Source: Chamaecyparis obtusa (Eukaryota > Streptophyta > Pinopsida > Cupressales > Cupressaceae). Taken from it: a DNA stretch of 64,000 nucleotides. Below, piece by piece: positions 22,009 through 34,043 of this stretch (position 1 is its first letter; the number at the start of each line of letters is the position of its first letter). The DNA is taken from assembly GCA_027943335.1 (NCBI GenBank), contig BSBK01001305.1, forward strand, positions 62,001 to 126,000, read 5' to 3'. The notes under the pieces were generated by a model, which searched no databases, was not told the DNA's origin, and was given only the letters and a program-made list of their open reading frames with translations. The position numbers and the translations under genes are program-made.

Positions 22009-23501
22009 TGTTAGCATTAAGCAAACCGGTAAGCTTGCTACCAGTACTAGTGTTGTCATTGATTGGCAAAGAGAGTATAGAGACTAGTCATCTCTATCAA
22101 GTCTCCAGATCCAAGGAAATCTGTGAAGGGAAGATGGTTTCGCTGCTACACGATACCACCGGTCATCGCTCAAACCAGTCTCATCATCAGTTATCGGGTA
22201 ATGTACACAGTTAAGGAAAAGAGAACACCAGCATCAACCAAGGTCCAGTGTACAACCAGTATAGAAAAGTACAGATAAAGCAATAGCTTGCTAGTGTCAA
22301 CAATACAATTGAAAACGGAGCAACCGATAACCAACCGAGGATGTGCAAACCGGTAAGCCAAGAAAGAGACAGGAGCAGGTCAAAGACTCTTACCTGTTTA
22401 TAGCATGAAGAAATCAACTGATATATTATAAGACTCCGGTATGAACCGAGAAAGTCATAGTCAACTGTCTATTCCAACCAACTCCTCTTGACCAGGATTT
22501 ATTGCAGTAAATCCAGGTGACTTTGAGTTATCTTGGTGATTGGTTTGAGGCACAGTTGAAGGATTTAAAGCGGGAATCAATGGCTTTTTGATATGCGATT
22601 GAAGGATTTAAAGCCGGCATCAGTTGCTTTAAATCTAAGTGTTATCTCCTATGAAGGAAAGTTGCCTGGCACGCAACTACTGCTTTCTTCATTAATCAGA
22701 TAAAGCAAGGGCATATATCGGATGTTTCCTCAGTAGACTAGTACTCGACTGAGCATTGAATCCGATGTAGATCTGGAGTTAGGTCATGCTTAATGAGCAC
22801 AATTAGGGCCAGGACCCTATATATTCTTCTACCTAAAGCAAATAGGACTTGCCTTCATTCTGCTGAGAAAAAGAGTGAACCTGTAAGCTGCTGAAGCCAG
22901 GGTGAAAAAGAAAGAAGTGAGAAAGAACTGTGCAGAGAAGCACAGAAGTAGAGGAGAAGACACCTTTACTGACCGGTTTTATTTCTCAGTTGAGCAAAAA
23001 TAGAGATCTTATTAGGCTATGTGTAGCCATTTGTAAAAGGTCATTTACTCTATTGTTTTCTAGCAAACGACAATAGTTCAATCCTAGAATTTGGGTGGAC
23101 TCGAACAGGTCCCTTGTATCAAAATCTCTTAATCGGGTGACATCCTTCAAGGTGTTCAAAGTCCTCTAACCAGGCAGGTCCTAACAGACCTTATTGTAAC
23201 AAATCCCTTAACCGGGTCGCATCTAACAAGTGCGCTTCTATCTTTTAACCGGGAAGGCTCCTAACAGGGTGTACTCCAGAAGAGTACAAAATTTTTTGAG
23301 ATCTCCTCACACCGTGGTTTTCACCCTAACCGGGTTTTCACATGATAAATCTGGTGTCACTGTGTGATTGTTTACTCACTGTTATTATTTGCTTAAATCT
23401 GCTTGCTTGTCTGCTGTAAGTTTACTTCATCGGATTAAAAGGAAAAAGTTTAAAGAGGTGCTGATTCACCCCTCCCTTCTCAACACCGGTTGGGACTGTC
23501 A
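22009..23501 (+). repeat. 3' LTR of copia element 16078-23501
   Basis: 1,493 bp, clearly homologous to the 5' LTR but with small indels, including an extra stretch near 22326-22350. CCCTATATATTC (about 22815-22826) may be the TATA region; the 5' copy has a base change there. Confidence 0.92.
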
Positions 23502-23506
23502 CACAC

Positions 23507-24464
23507 CTCATTGGTGCTGTCTTTCTTTGTCATGCCTTTATAAGCAAAGTGTTTGCATGTACATTGTTTAACATCTCATCTCAGCTTAATATCATCTCTC
23601 TCTCTTTTTCTCTCTGTGGAACTTCTTGCGTTCATGATGCTAACTTGGGAGCATTGCTCCAACATGGCTTCAGAGTCATTCAATTTGTATCTCTTCCCTT
23701 TGAGACCCTTCACCAGCCCTTGTTGAGATCCTGACTATTGCAGGTGTGTAATTGTTTTGGCTTTATCCGAGCCTTATTTCTACTGATTTGTAGAAGCATC
23801 AATTTGTGGTGCGTTCAAGTTCAATTCTATTCTGGTGCAATATTATATTTTTCGGTGTTATTGATTTTTCAAAATCAAAGAGTCGCCTTATTATCACAAT
23901 TGGTGCATCAATTCTTTGACTTGCACTATTATTTCCTTCCGCAATTCATAGTGCATCATTGGGTCTTCTCTTTTGCTTGTCACCTTGATTGGCCTATTTT
24001 GTGGAGCTTGTATCAGTGGTTTTTTTCCCCTCTGGCTGATGTTTATCTCTTTTGGCTTGCACTTGTATTGGTCGTGTTGATGTCATATTGGTAGTCTTTT
24101 TCCGGTGCAATTTAGTATCTTAGGGTGGCTATGCATGAATTGGGAACCCTTATTTTATGATCGCAACTTTGTTTATCAATTGGCATTCCACTTCATTGGC
24201 TTGTGTGGGTTGAGTGCTTTTGTTGGTCGTTCTTTTCAAAGGATTTGGTTTCCTTGTGATATAGCCTCATACTATAATTTGCTAGGTCTTATCTTAGGCT
24301 AGGTTTATTTACGATGAATGTGAGAGGTTTGCATTATCAAGTGATATTGAATTGTTGATTCTTATCTTCCGCTTCACATTTAGATTGGAGGCTTCAATGA
24401 AACTTGGATAGGATGCCAGTATAGCGTCCTACCTATCCTTTGGCGAGAGCTTTATTGAGGGGTG
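23507..24464. other. Repeat debris, possibly old copia LTR end and leader
   Basis: Continues the sequence interrupted at 16077. CTTTATAAGC (about 23535) and a CT-rich run (about 23590-23615) are visible. TGGCTTCAGAGT (23665-23676) after CCAACA may be a decayed primer site. Short plus-strand open frames from 23549 to 24302 have no recognisable motif and are not annotated as genes. Confidence 0.35.
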
Positions 24465-26526
24465 TGTTGGTGCCCAAAACCACAGATTGAAATCCTACGA
24501 GTCTTGCCAACTCGATGCTGAGATATCCAATCGGTTATAGCCAACGTAACAAGATCAATCAATTTGACCTTTTGTGCTTTTGGCTTTGCAAGGCCGAGGC
24601 GGGTGCACCTGATCGTGAACCAAAACACTTAGATCCAAGATGCTTATAGTAGATAAATTAGAATATTAATGCAATGAAAGATTCCTAAACGGCAAGATAA
24701 CGGAAGACTTTTGATTTGCACAATAATATGGAAATCGCTGAAATGACGCCAATTTATGCAACTTCAAATATAACCTCAGAAAGTAATGCTTCAAACTTAT
24801 GAATCTTGGATTGGAAATGAAGTGTTTATATGTATGTAAGAATGTTTAAAATGAAGAATAATTATAAAATATGAATATACTAATTCTTCAAAGGAAAGAA
24901 TGAAAAATAAAATCTAGCAAGCGGATTATGAATCACGAGTACTGTAAAGACTAGTGCCAAGATTTAAAAGGCAAGTAGAGTCAATATTACAAGCTTATTA
25001 TGTACAACTTTATAAAATTTAATGCACTTCAATTATAAACAATTTAATAATTCAAAATCAGAGGATCAAATATATATATGCAAATTTTAAATTAGTCTAG
25101 ATTGCGCTTTAACTCCCAGGATATGGAGACAAACTAGACATAGATACGGAAACAATAAAGTATTTCACTATATCTATGATAATCAAATTTAAAATGCTAC
25201 AAATAATCTTATCTGCTTATCTGAAATTGAAATTGTTTACAGAATTTTAAAATATTTATAAAGGACAAAAGTTAATAATATCTCTGACTCCAATGCTTTA
25301 TGCAAATAAATTAAAAATGTTTACAGGTTATGCCAGAAAAGAAAATGTAGTGAAGACACTCATATTTGATGATCGATCCAATGCAAATCGTTTTCCAAAA
25401 GATCGCATATAAAATTTTCTCAATGATTCACCATCCATAGACTTGTACAAAAATTCCATCTTTGCCAAATGAAAAAAGTTTTTATTACAAAATGTATAAT
25501 ATTTGCCAGTCAAAAGAATGCTATTGTCGTCGTCTGTTTTATTAGATTTTGCACCTTGTATTTATATGAAAAGGAGGAGTCACACATTTATGCTTTAAAA
25601 GATACACTGCTTCATAAAGTATACTTATATATTTGTCTTTGTTAATAATCATAATTAAATAGCACCAAGGCTTCTCTTATGGGAACAGTTATGAGTGACA
25701 GGTGGAGGCTCCAATCTATGAACCAACGTGTCCCTCCATTCTGCACTTGTCATTATTGTTACGTAGCGTAGATTTAACAATAATCAAACTTGCTGAGGAC
25801 TTTGAAATTGTCGTTTACATTCATGCTTTGTCGAGCGTACAGACTTCATTCACAATCTCCTCCTTGGTGCATATTTGACTACTTTGGCGTGAAAAAGCTT
25901 TTGACACCCGTGCCTCAGACTTGGACTATTATAACTTTGATTCAATCATTTGTTCCATGACGTATGAGAGCACCAGAGATTCTGCGATATATATCCGAAT
26001 AACTTCCTCCTCTTCCATGCGTATGTCCTCTTTGCTTTCATGGTAATTCTACATCTCGCAATAAACATGAAACAATGTTAGATACCGACAACTGGTGAGT
26101 AAAGATATGATCAGGGGTGCATCTGATTCAAAAGATTGTATCGAGAGGATTCAACTCTGACGCCCGTGAATGATTTGGAGATTTTCAAAGACTTGGTGCA
26201 GATATAGTAATTTGTGTTCACTATCAAGGCACGACATCGTCTATTTGTGCTTAGCATTTGCAGAAGCAATAACATTGATCCAACGATCATTGGCGATCAA
26301 CATGGTGGTTCAGTTCGAGTCTAGGATTGTTTGTGCCAGAAGATTGTAATAGGATCATATCGAGCAATCTATTCTGCGAATCCCAACATGGAATCATCGC
26401 TACTAGCCCAAGTGTACTTATAAAATCTTCTGAATTGTAGTTGCTTGCTTTAGATTTGTTAATAGAGATTCTGTTCGCGTGTTGCACATTGTCTGTTTTA
26501 CCGAATATCTCGCTTGGGACATTACA
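24465..26526 (-). mobile_element. Possible solo LTR or LTR-like remnant
   Basis: The right end GGGACATTACA (26516-26526), read on the minus strand, begins TGTAATGTCCC, the same start as the LTR of the element at 8929-14653. The left end TGTTGGTGCCC follows a purine-rich GAGGGG. A minus-strand CATATAAATACAAGG (rc of about 25553-25567) is a good TATA box. No flanking 5-bp duplication was found and no second copy exists here, so boundaries are tentative. Confidence 0.3.
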
Positions 26527-28013
26527 AACTCTTATTTAATAGATTTTTCACATTGCAATGAATATATAATATTAATCATAATAAGAAATTTAGAGAAAAA
26601 GCCTTAAAATGGAAGCCTAAATTTGAAAAATATAGGACTGCATCAGGGTGAATTCATTAATTGATTGGTCACACATACATATTAGTTGCCACTATTTGTA
26701 GAGTGGAGCAATTATCAGGAGGCTTCTCGCGTATTTCTATGTCAGCTTGTGGTGCTTAGCGAGTGACTTATTGGAGGTTGGTGTAGTGTGCTTGTCAACT
26801 TGTTGGTGCATGCAACTGGCAACTCATTATCATTGGTGCCCTTGTGGGCCCACATTTTTTTTTGCAACAAATCAGGTTTTTATGCCCTTTTTAGCCTCAT
26901 TGGCTATATTTTATCTTTTTGGAAACTTCCCTTATAATGTGATGGTTATCTTTGAGTTGGTTTTTTAAAGAGTCACTTTACTAAAAATGGGTTTTTCTTT
27001 GAGGGGGAACTATAGGTAATGGAGCGGTTTCATAATCACTCATCTTAGTGAGCTTCATTTATTGCCGTATTTGTATAATCCTCTTCCTTTTTCTAGCACA
27101 CCTCATGAGAATATTATTTGGAAAGTCTATAGAGGTAAAGTCTTTAGAGTTATTTTTGATTATATAGATGGTTATCTTTTCGAGTCACTTATTCATTCTA
27201 AGTGCCCTCATGCTCTTTGAACTCACATTTGGGAGTTGTATGGAGGTCATGGTACTCTTCCATCTCTCAATGATTTTCTTTCCAAATTCTATGCGCCTCT
27301 TCATTCATCCGGGGTACAGGCACCATTAATTGTGAGTGACTTCTCTTTCACTTTTGTAAATTTCTTTAGAGGATCGTCTAATACCTTTTAGCCATGACCA
27401 CATTGTTTGGGAGCCTTATTTGAAGAAGATCATTGAAGTGGTAGATAGGAAAGAGTTGTGAACATTGAAGGCAATATAATTTACTAGGTCTGGAAGTTCA
27501 TTGCCACCCAACTAAGCATACGTTGAAGGATAGTGATTACATGTTAGAGACACATAAATGATGGACCTAAGAAATCTACCGTACACATGAGATCCTAAAT
27601 CGTAGTATTTAGTGGGTTGTAGGGAACGTTGTGTAGGGTTGACACCTCTCACAAGGTGCAAATTCATTAATCTTGCCCATCATGACAATTAGAGTACCTC
27701 AAGCTATCACATCATCAACAATTATAGGGTGTAAAGAGATTCCCTGTAGCATATTCATCATAGCGCTAGGTCTCTAACTCGTCATACACATCTTAATTAA
27801 GTTGTTGTACGGGTACCTATAAGACTATCTCTATCTGCAATTGCTTTGTGGGTAATCTTTGTTTTAGGATGATTTTGAGCAATTGTTCATGTTATTGTTA
27901 TTATTTTAGTAATATTGCTTTATAAATTCTATTGTTATTCATGGTCATAATAAATAAATATCTAGTCCAGAAGTGGCAAAATATAGCAGTTTGTTTCATG
28001 TTTTCTATCTTTT
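26527..28013. other. Intergenic, no gene recognised
   Basis: AT-rich sequence with no coding frame I can identify. CTTTGAGGGGGAAC (about 26998-27011) looks like a polypurine tract but no LTR start could be recognised after it. Confidence 0.4.
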
Positions 28014-28538
28014 GGTAAATAGTAGTATACCCCGGGGATGTGTACCCCCCAAAATCCCCAGTGTTCTCAATGCGGGGATGCACTTGGGACAATGTTCCGA
28101 CGTCCCCAATGATGCCACCCAAATTGCCGCCGTCTGCTGGAAATGCAGGGATGTCCCGATGTCCCCGGAGGGGACAGGGGCACACAACGACATCCTCGGA
28201 GGGGACAGGGGAATGCAACAACGTTCCTCGACCCCTAAGGGGATGCCTAGGTGTCCCCCCTCACGACAGATAGATAAAGTGTATTTTAAAAACAAAACAA
28301 AACATTTTTTATTTGTTTTATGATTAGATACTCATACTTTTGATATCTATTATGTAATAGAATTCTTCCATTTACTGATTCGACTATTTAAAATTTTATT
28401 GTTCAATGTTCAATGCAATGTTCAAGTACTTGTAATTACTAATTCTAATTTACTATTTTACTGTTTTACATCGTTATGTCTTATATTGTTTTACATCTTT
28501 TCATAACTAGCATTTTAAGTCCCACATGTAGTATATAG

Positions 28539-29452
28539 TGTACACACTAAGATGTGCACTTTTCTAAGTCATTACATCCAAGGGAATCCATGAATGGGAA
28601 ACCTTGGAAAGGCGACCTAGAGCTCCCTAGGCATGGAGTGCAAGGGTTTTAAGAATGCTCTCAGCTAGAGCTATTTAGCCAATAACCTTGCTAGTAAACC
28701 ATGCAATGGAAGATTCAATGGAGACAAGGGCAAGAATGCCAATATCCTAAAAAATCAAGATGAGAATGAAATGCAAGCTATGCTAAGAATGAAAATGCAA
28801 GCTAAGCTATGGAAATGAAAGATAGAAGTGTTACAATCCAAGCTAATTAATCTATGTGGGCTAATCTAGAGCATAGAAATGAAACTAATCTATGAAAGCA
28901 TAAATATGAAACTATGATGCAAGAAATGGAAGATGAATGCAAGAATGTCTTCAAAAAGCTCCAAAGTCTCCAAGCAATCCTGCAGCATAAAGTTAGTATT
29001 CGAAAGATGGATCCTAAAATGAGAAGAGAGCTCTCCTTTTATAAGAAATGAGAAAGAATGGACCATGGAGATTAAGAGGCAAAAGATTTAATCAACGGTG
29101 GAGTTTGAAAGAGGAGCAATCCACGTGCACAAATATTCTCCAATGAGAAAATAAGAGTTGACTTTTGTGTCCATATGAGACAAAAAGTGTTTTTTTCCTT
29201 TTTATAAAATAGGAATAATGCTTAATTTGTGCAACTTAGGATAAGAGGAAAAGTGGGGGGCTTTTTATTTAATAAAAGAGGAGGAAATTCTTTTTAATTA
29301 AATAAAGACTTTAGGATAAAATGGTTAGCCCATAGAATAAAATCGAATAAATGATAGAACTAGGATTTGACCAAGAATAAGCAATTGATGATTTTAACAA
29401 ATAATGCTAGAAAGGGGCTAATAGTCTAGATGACCATTTTTAGATGATTACA
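28539..29452 (-). repeat. 3' LTR (minus orientation) of RT-less element
   Basis: 914 bp. A minus-strand TATAAAAGG (rc of 29035-29043) is the likely TATA box. This copy is uninterrupted. Confidence 0.9.
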
Positions 29453-32400
29453 TTTGCCCCTCTTTGACTAATGTGTGATTGATTTGGGAACACATTACGT
29501 CAAATAATAGATCAGCCAAGAAGGTAATAGATAGAGATCTGACTCCAAAGAATGAAGTGCAGAGAGAGAGCAAATCCTGCATGGTCAGCCTGGTAGCGAC
29601 AGTACTGAACATTTAGGAAAGAGATGGACAATATCAGAACTCAAGATGAGAACTAACATGTCAAGCGCAAAGATAGATCGATCAGAGCAAATGGAATGGT
29701 CAAGCATATGCTTTGGAGAATAGCCAATAGGATATGATGTGTTTGCCCCTTCGGGATCGAAAGCAAAATCAAGTAGAGGGAAGGCAAAAGCAAGAGCAAC
29801 GTGATCAAATCACTAGAAATCATAATCGAAGATGAAAGATGATAGGATAAACATCAAGCAGTGAAGATATGCCCTAGTTAAGACCTCAGAGAGATGAAAT
29901 GAAATGAATGAAAGACTAGAAGGGTGAGAGAGATGGAGATGAAGAAGGAAAGGATGCCCTAGCGAAGATTGAAGGATCAGGCCTCAAAAGGTCAGCCAAC
30001 TGCACGGAAGAAGGAGAAAAGCGATTTTGACGATCAAGGTGAACTCGGATTTCGGTTTCGATCCTGAAATGAAGAGAAAATGATGTGATATGAAAGACAA
30101 GAAGCGAAAGACGTGATCGGGAAGAAGCGAAAGGTGAGCGCAGTTGACCGACAGGTCCACAAAAGATGAAAGGAGAGAGGAGAGCTCTCTCCATATGCAA
30201 GATGCAAAACTAACTAACATGAACCTAAAAATGCAAGCTATTATGAAAAGTGGTTTACTTGCAAGGTCACAAAGCTATTAGACTCTAATATTCATCATCG
30301 AGCGTTATTGGTAGCGTCGCAAGATCATACAATACACACTAGTATAACTATGTGGATCTGAATATGATCTATATCAGATAGGAATGTGGAAATCCCACCT
30401 AGGCACTAAAGACATATAAGTCAAGATGACTAGTGCAGTGAGATTCCCTAAGTTTGATATAGCAAGATTATGCTCACATCGAGACATAAGAAGGTCAAGA
30501 TGACTATAAGCATGCACTTGTGGAAAAAACAGTCAAGGATAATACCTTGTAGATCCTAGAGTCAAGTGGAACAAGCATAAATGCTCATGACAACCAAGAT
30601 CAACAAAATATACCCACAGGCAGAAAGCAAATAAAACATGTCCTCATGCCCCAGTCTTCTAGCTCGGCATCATCGAAAACTATTAGGGATAGAACACTCA
30701 GCAAAGAAATCATCATAGATAGCACACCAAGAAATAAAGCAAATTTCAGCAAGTCAAGTGTTTAAGTGCGTGTGTAGTTCATAGAGGCAAACTTTGAGTA
30801 TCACCTCTGCAGGTGGAAATATTGCATCATTCTAGATTGTGGGTAAACATCTGATAAGTGTTGAAAAACACTTGACGCTAGGGTAGTGTTGAAAAACACA
30901 GTTTGGGGAGTGTTGAGAAACACTGTTGGAACTAAGTGGCTTGAGAAACCTTGATGCAGAAAGAGACCCAAGATAAGCTAAAACAACATGTGCCCCCTAG
31001 ACTAAGACAAGAGTCAATTCCAGGCTAGGAGAGGTGAAGCGAGAAGTGGAGCGAATGAGCGCCACACAAGACTGATAGACATAGGTGCAAGGGTCTCAAG
31101 CAGCACCTGTTTCGAGGTTTTCACCACTGGATAGATTTTTTCAGGACTTTTTTCAATTTTTTTGTATTTTTGTTACCAAGGCACCTGTTTTCAAGTTTTC
31201 ACCAAGGCACTTTTCTATTTTTTTGAATTTTTTGCATTTTTTGATTTTTTTGGTGAGACATCAAAGCACCTATTGCTAGGTTTTCACTAGGATGCTCATT
31301 TTTTTTTCAGTCTAGAACAAACCTAAGCATGCAGATAACAAACCAGCTTTAGGTAAGAACAGGAAAGATACTTTGCGACAGGTTAAAATTCAAGTTTAGT
31401 AGCTCCGGATTGCAACAGCAGTAGGACAGCAGAATAACTTAGGACTCTTGATTGAGGGTGTGCGATGATGTTTCAGTATCGTATGACTCTTGATCAGTGA
31501 ACGTGAGAAACTCAATTTTGAAAGTAATTTGGTCAATGTTGTAAGTTGTCAAGTACAATTTCTTGGCTTCAAGCACAGCAACATCAAGAAACAGACAAGT
31601 TTGCAAACAGTAGGTGATCAAACATGTCATAGAACACTTGCACAAGGGCAAAAGCAACCTTGCCAAGACAAGCAATTGTGATATCAAAATAGAAAATCTA
31701 ACGAGCACTATCGTGATGTTTAATTGTTCAAGAACGTTTGCATGAGTAGATCATAGCGAGAACACTTAAAGCACTTACTACCTAGAAGGACAAAGGCTCA
31801 ATACTTAACAACTTGGCCCACACTTGATGTCCCATCGCCTCACACAAAGTGGTTACCCACAATAGATGTTGGCTTTGTCATGGAAGTGCCAATGGCACAA
31901 CCAAAGGAACACAGATGGTGAGTAGTCTTGGGGTGATCCGGGTTAGTCCACTAGGATCAATCCTTGCACCAAGATGTTAAGCGGCAAAATAGGGTAGCTT
32001 CTATCTATGGTTCTTAGTAAGGGCTTCCGTTCGTAATACTCCCCTTGCTCCCCGAAGGGATTCTTTACCTTGCGGCAAGTAACGGACCTCGCGGCCACAA
32101 GAGTACCTTAAGCATTCTTGCTCAACATTTTCCTCATGGTCACAATCCCACAAGTACTCACATTAAGCGAAGACAAGTACTACGTCTACCAAGGTTTTGT
32201 CCTTGATAGCCTTGAGTTTATAGTGGGTCGGAATAGCTCGGTATTAGCTTGTCCCCACTTGGGTCGTTCCTCTTGATTGCTCAAGAGCAGGCTTGCTAAA
32301 GGATCCTAAACTACACAAAGAGTGGATTGACTTTTGAGTGTCAGGATTTGTGGTTCACTTCAAGGGTGAAGGGCATAATCTCTAGGCTCAAGAATCTCTC

Positions 32401-33183
32401 CCAAACACACCAAACAAAGAGTTCAATTACCCTCTTGTTTTCAAAATCTAAAAGTGAGTCAGGATTTCTGGTTCACCACAAGGGTGAAGAGCATAATTTC
32501 CTACCACCAAAAGACTCCTACAACAAGATCTTAAGTGCCTAAGAAATGAAACGACTAGTATGAGCCGCACTTAAAAGGAAAGTAATAAACAAACAATTGG
32601 TTGTTTTTAGGCGTTGGGCAGCCCTGCAAAACACAATTAGTAGCCCTTTTGCCTTTGGAGCTTTGGCATGCGATCTTTTTTTTAGCAAATTTTTTAAGCA
32701 ATGAAGGTACCTACAAGCACAACTTGTTAGCTCCACAATGGTTAGCACATCAAAAATCAAATAATCTACAAGTAAAATAGCTAATCAAATGGCAAAATTT
32801 GAAAATGAAACCAGCATGGTTGGATTAGGCTCGGAAAGAGCTTTCCAACGATATATCACACTTTAATTTTCGATACCGTATGTGAAAATTTCTCAAAAAT
32901 GGTTGCCAGTTTTCCACCGAAATTTTCAAAAAAGTACGAAAACTGAAAATAGCAAGCAAAATTGACAAATCTGGAATTTTGGTAGCAAAATTAAACAGAA
33001 AATATCAGGCGGCATTTAACAGCTATTATGCGTCATTTAAAAGCTTGCAGGCGTGATCAAAATGTGCACAAGCATCATCAGATTTCTCGTAAGCGGCGTT
33101 TCTCCTGTTTGTGCAAAATTAACGAAAAAGTGACGCTGAAAATATACAAAATTTGATAAAAATGAAGAGAATGAGGCTCAAAG
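29453..33183 (-). other. Interior of RT-less LTR element, no coding frame recognised
   Basis: The interior starts (minus strand) at the primer site and ends with a purine tract at 29453-29465. Only short open frames exist and none shows gag, protease, RT or integrase motifs. Notable structure: three GTGTTGA(A/G)AAACAC hairpins near 30858, 30886 and 30920; three GCACCT...TTTTCAC blocks in a T-rich stretch (31105-31290); and a diverged 45-bp direct repeat, TCAGGATTT...GGGTGAAG (about 32341-32383 and 32459-32501). Confidence 0.6.
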
Positions 33184-33200
33184 CCCCACGGTGGGTGCCA
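33184..33200 (-). promoter_or_regulatory. Primer-binding site of RT-less element
   Basis: Minus-strand TGGCACCCACCGTGGGG, four T residues after the LTR end. The cognate tRNA is not assigned. Confidence 0.7.
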
Positions 33201-34043
33201 AAAATGTACACACTAAGATGTGCACTTCTCTAAGTCATTATATCCAAGGGAATCCATGAATGGGAAACCTTGGGAAGGCGACCTAGAGCTCCCTAGGCAT
33301 GGAGTGCAAGGGTTTTAAGAATGCTCTCAGCTAGAGCTATTTAGCCAATAACCTTGCTAGTAAACCATGCAATGGAAGATTCAATGGAGACAAGGGCAAG
33401 AATGCCAATATCCTAAAAAATCAAGATGAGAATGAAATGCAAGCTATGCTAAGAATGAAAATGCAAGCTAAGCTATGGAAATGAAAGATAGAAGTGTTAC
33501 AATCCAAGCTAATTAATCTATGTGGGCTAATCTAGAGCATAGAAATGAAACTAATCTATGAAAGCATAAATATGAAACTATGATGCAAGAAATGGAAGAT
33601 GAATGCAAGAATGTCTTCAAAAAGCTCCAAAGTCTCTAAGCAATCCTACAGCATAAGGTTAGTATTCGAAAGATGGATCCTAAAATGAGAAGAGAGCTCT
33701 CCTTTTATAAGAAATGAGAAAGAATGGACCATGGAGATTAAGAGGCAAAATATTTAATCAACGATGGAGCTTGAAAGAGGAGCAATCCATGTGCACAACT
33801 ATCCTCCAATGGGAAAATAAGAGTTGACTTTTGTGTCTATATGAGACAAAAAGTGTTTTTTCCCTTTTTATAAAATAGGAATAATGCTTTATTTGTGCAA
33901 CTTAGGATAAGAGGAAAAGTGGGGGGCCTTTTATTTAATAAAAGAGGAGGAAATTCCTTTTAATTAAATAAAGACTTTAGGATAAAATGGTTAGCCCATA
34001 GAATAAAATCAAATAAATGATAGAACTAGGATTTGATCAAGAA

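Larger units (their letters stand above)
16078..23501 (+). mobile_element. Full-length Ty1/copia retrotransposon
   Basis: LTRs at 16078-17548 and 22009-23501 (TGTTAGCATT start, GGGACTGTCA end) flank a gag-pol interior. CACAC is duplicated at 16073-16077 and 23502-23506. TGGTATCAGAGTGCC (17551-17565) is the primer site and AAAGGGGGAGT (21998-22008) the polypurine tract. The interior order is gag, protease, integrase, RT, RNase H, which is copia order. The coding region is damaged, so the copy is non-autonomous. It inserted into an older copia LTR. Confidence 0.95.

Noticed and set aside
23738..24302. Hydrophobic plus-strand open frames as membrane proteins
   Set aside because: T-rich sequence gives F/L-rich translation; no conserved motif and no context.
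27901..28323. Four overlapping open frames on both strands in the GC-rich block
   Set aside because: No motif, low-complexity C/G runs, and the block fits a transposon terminus.
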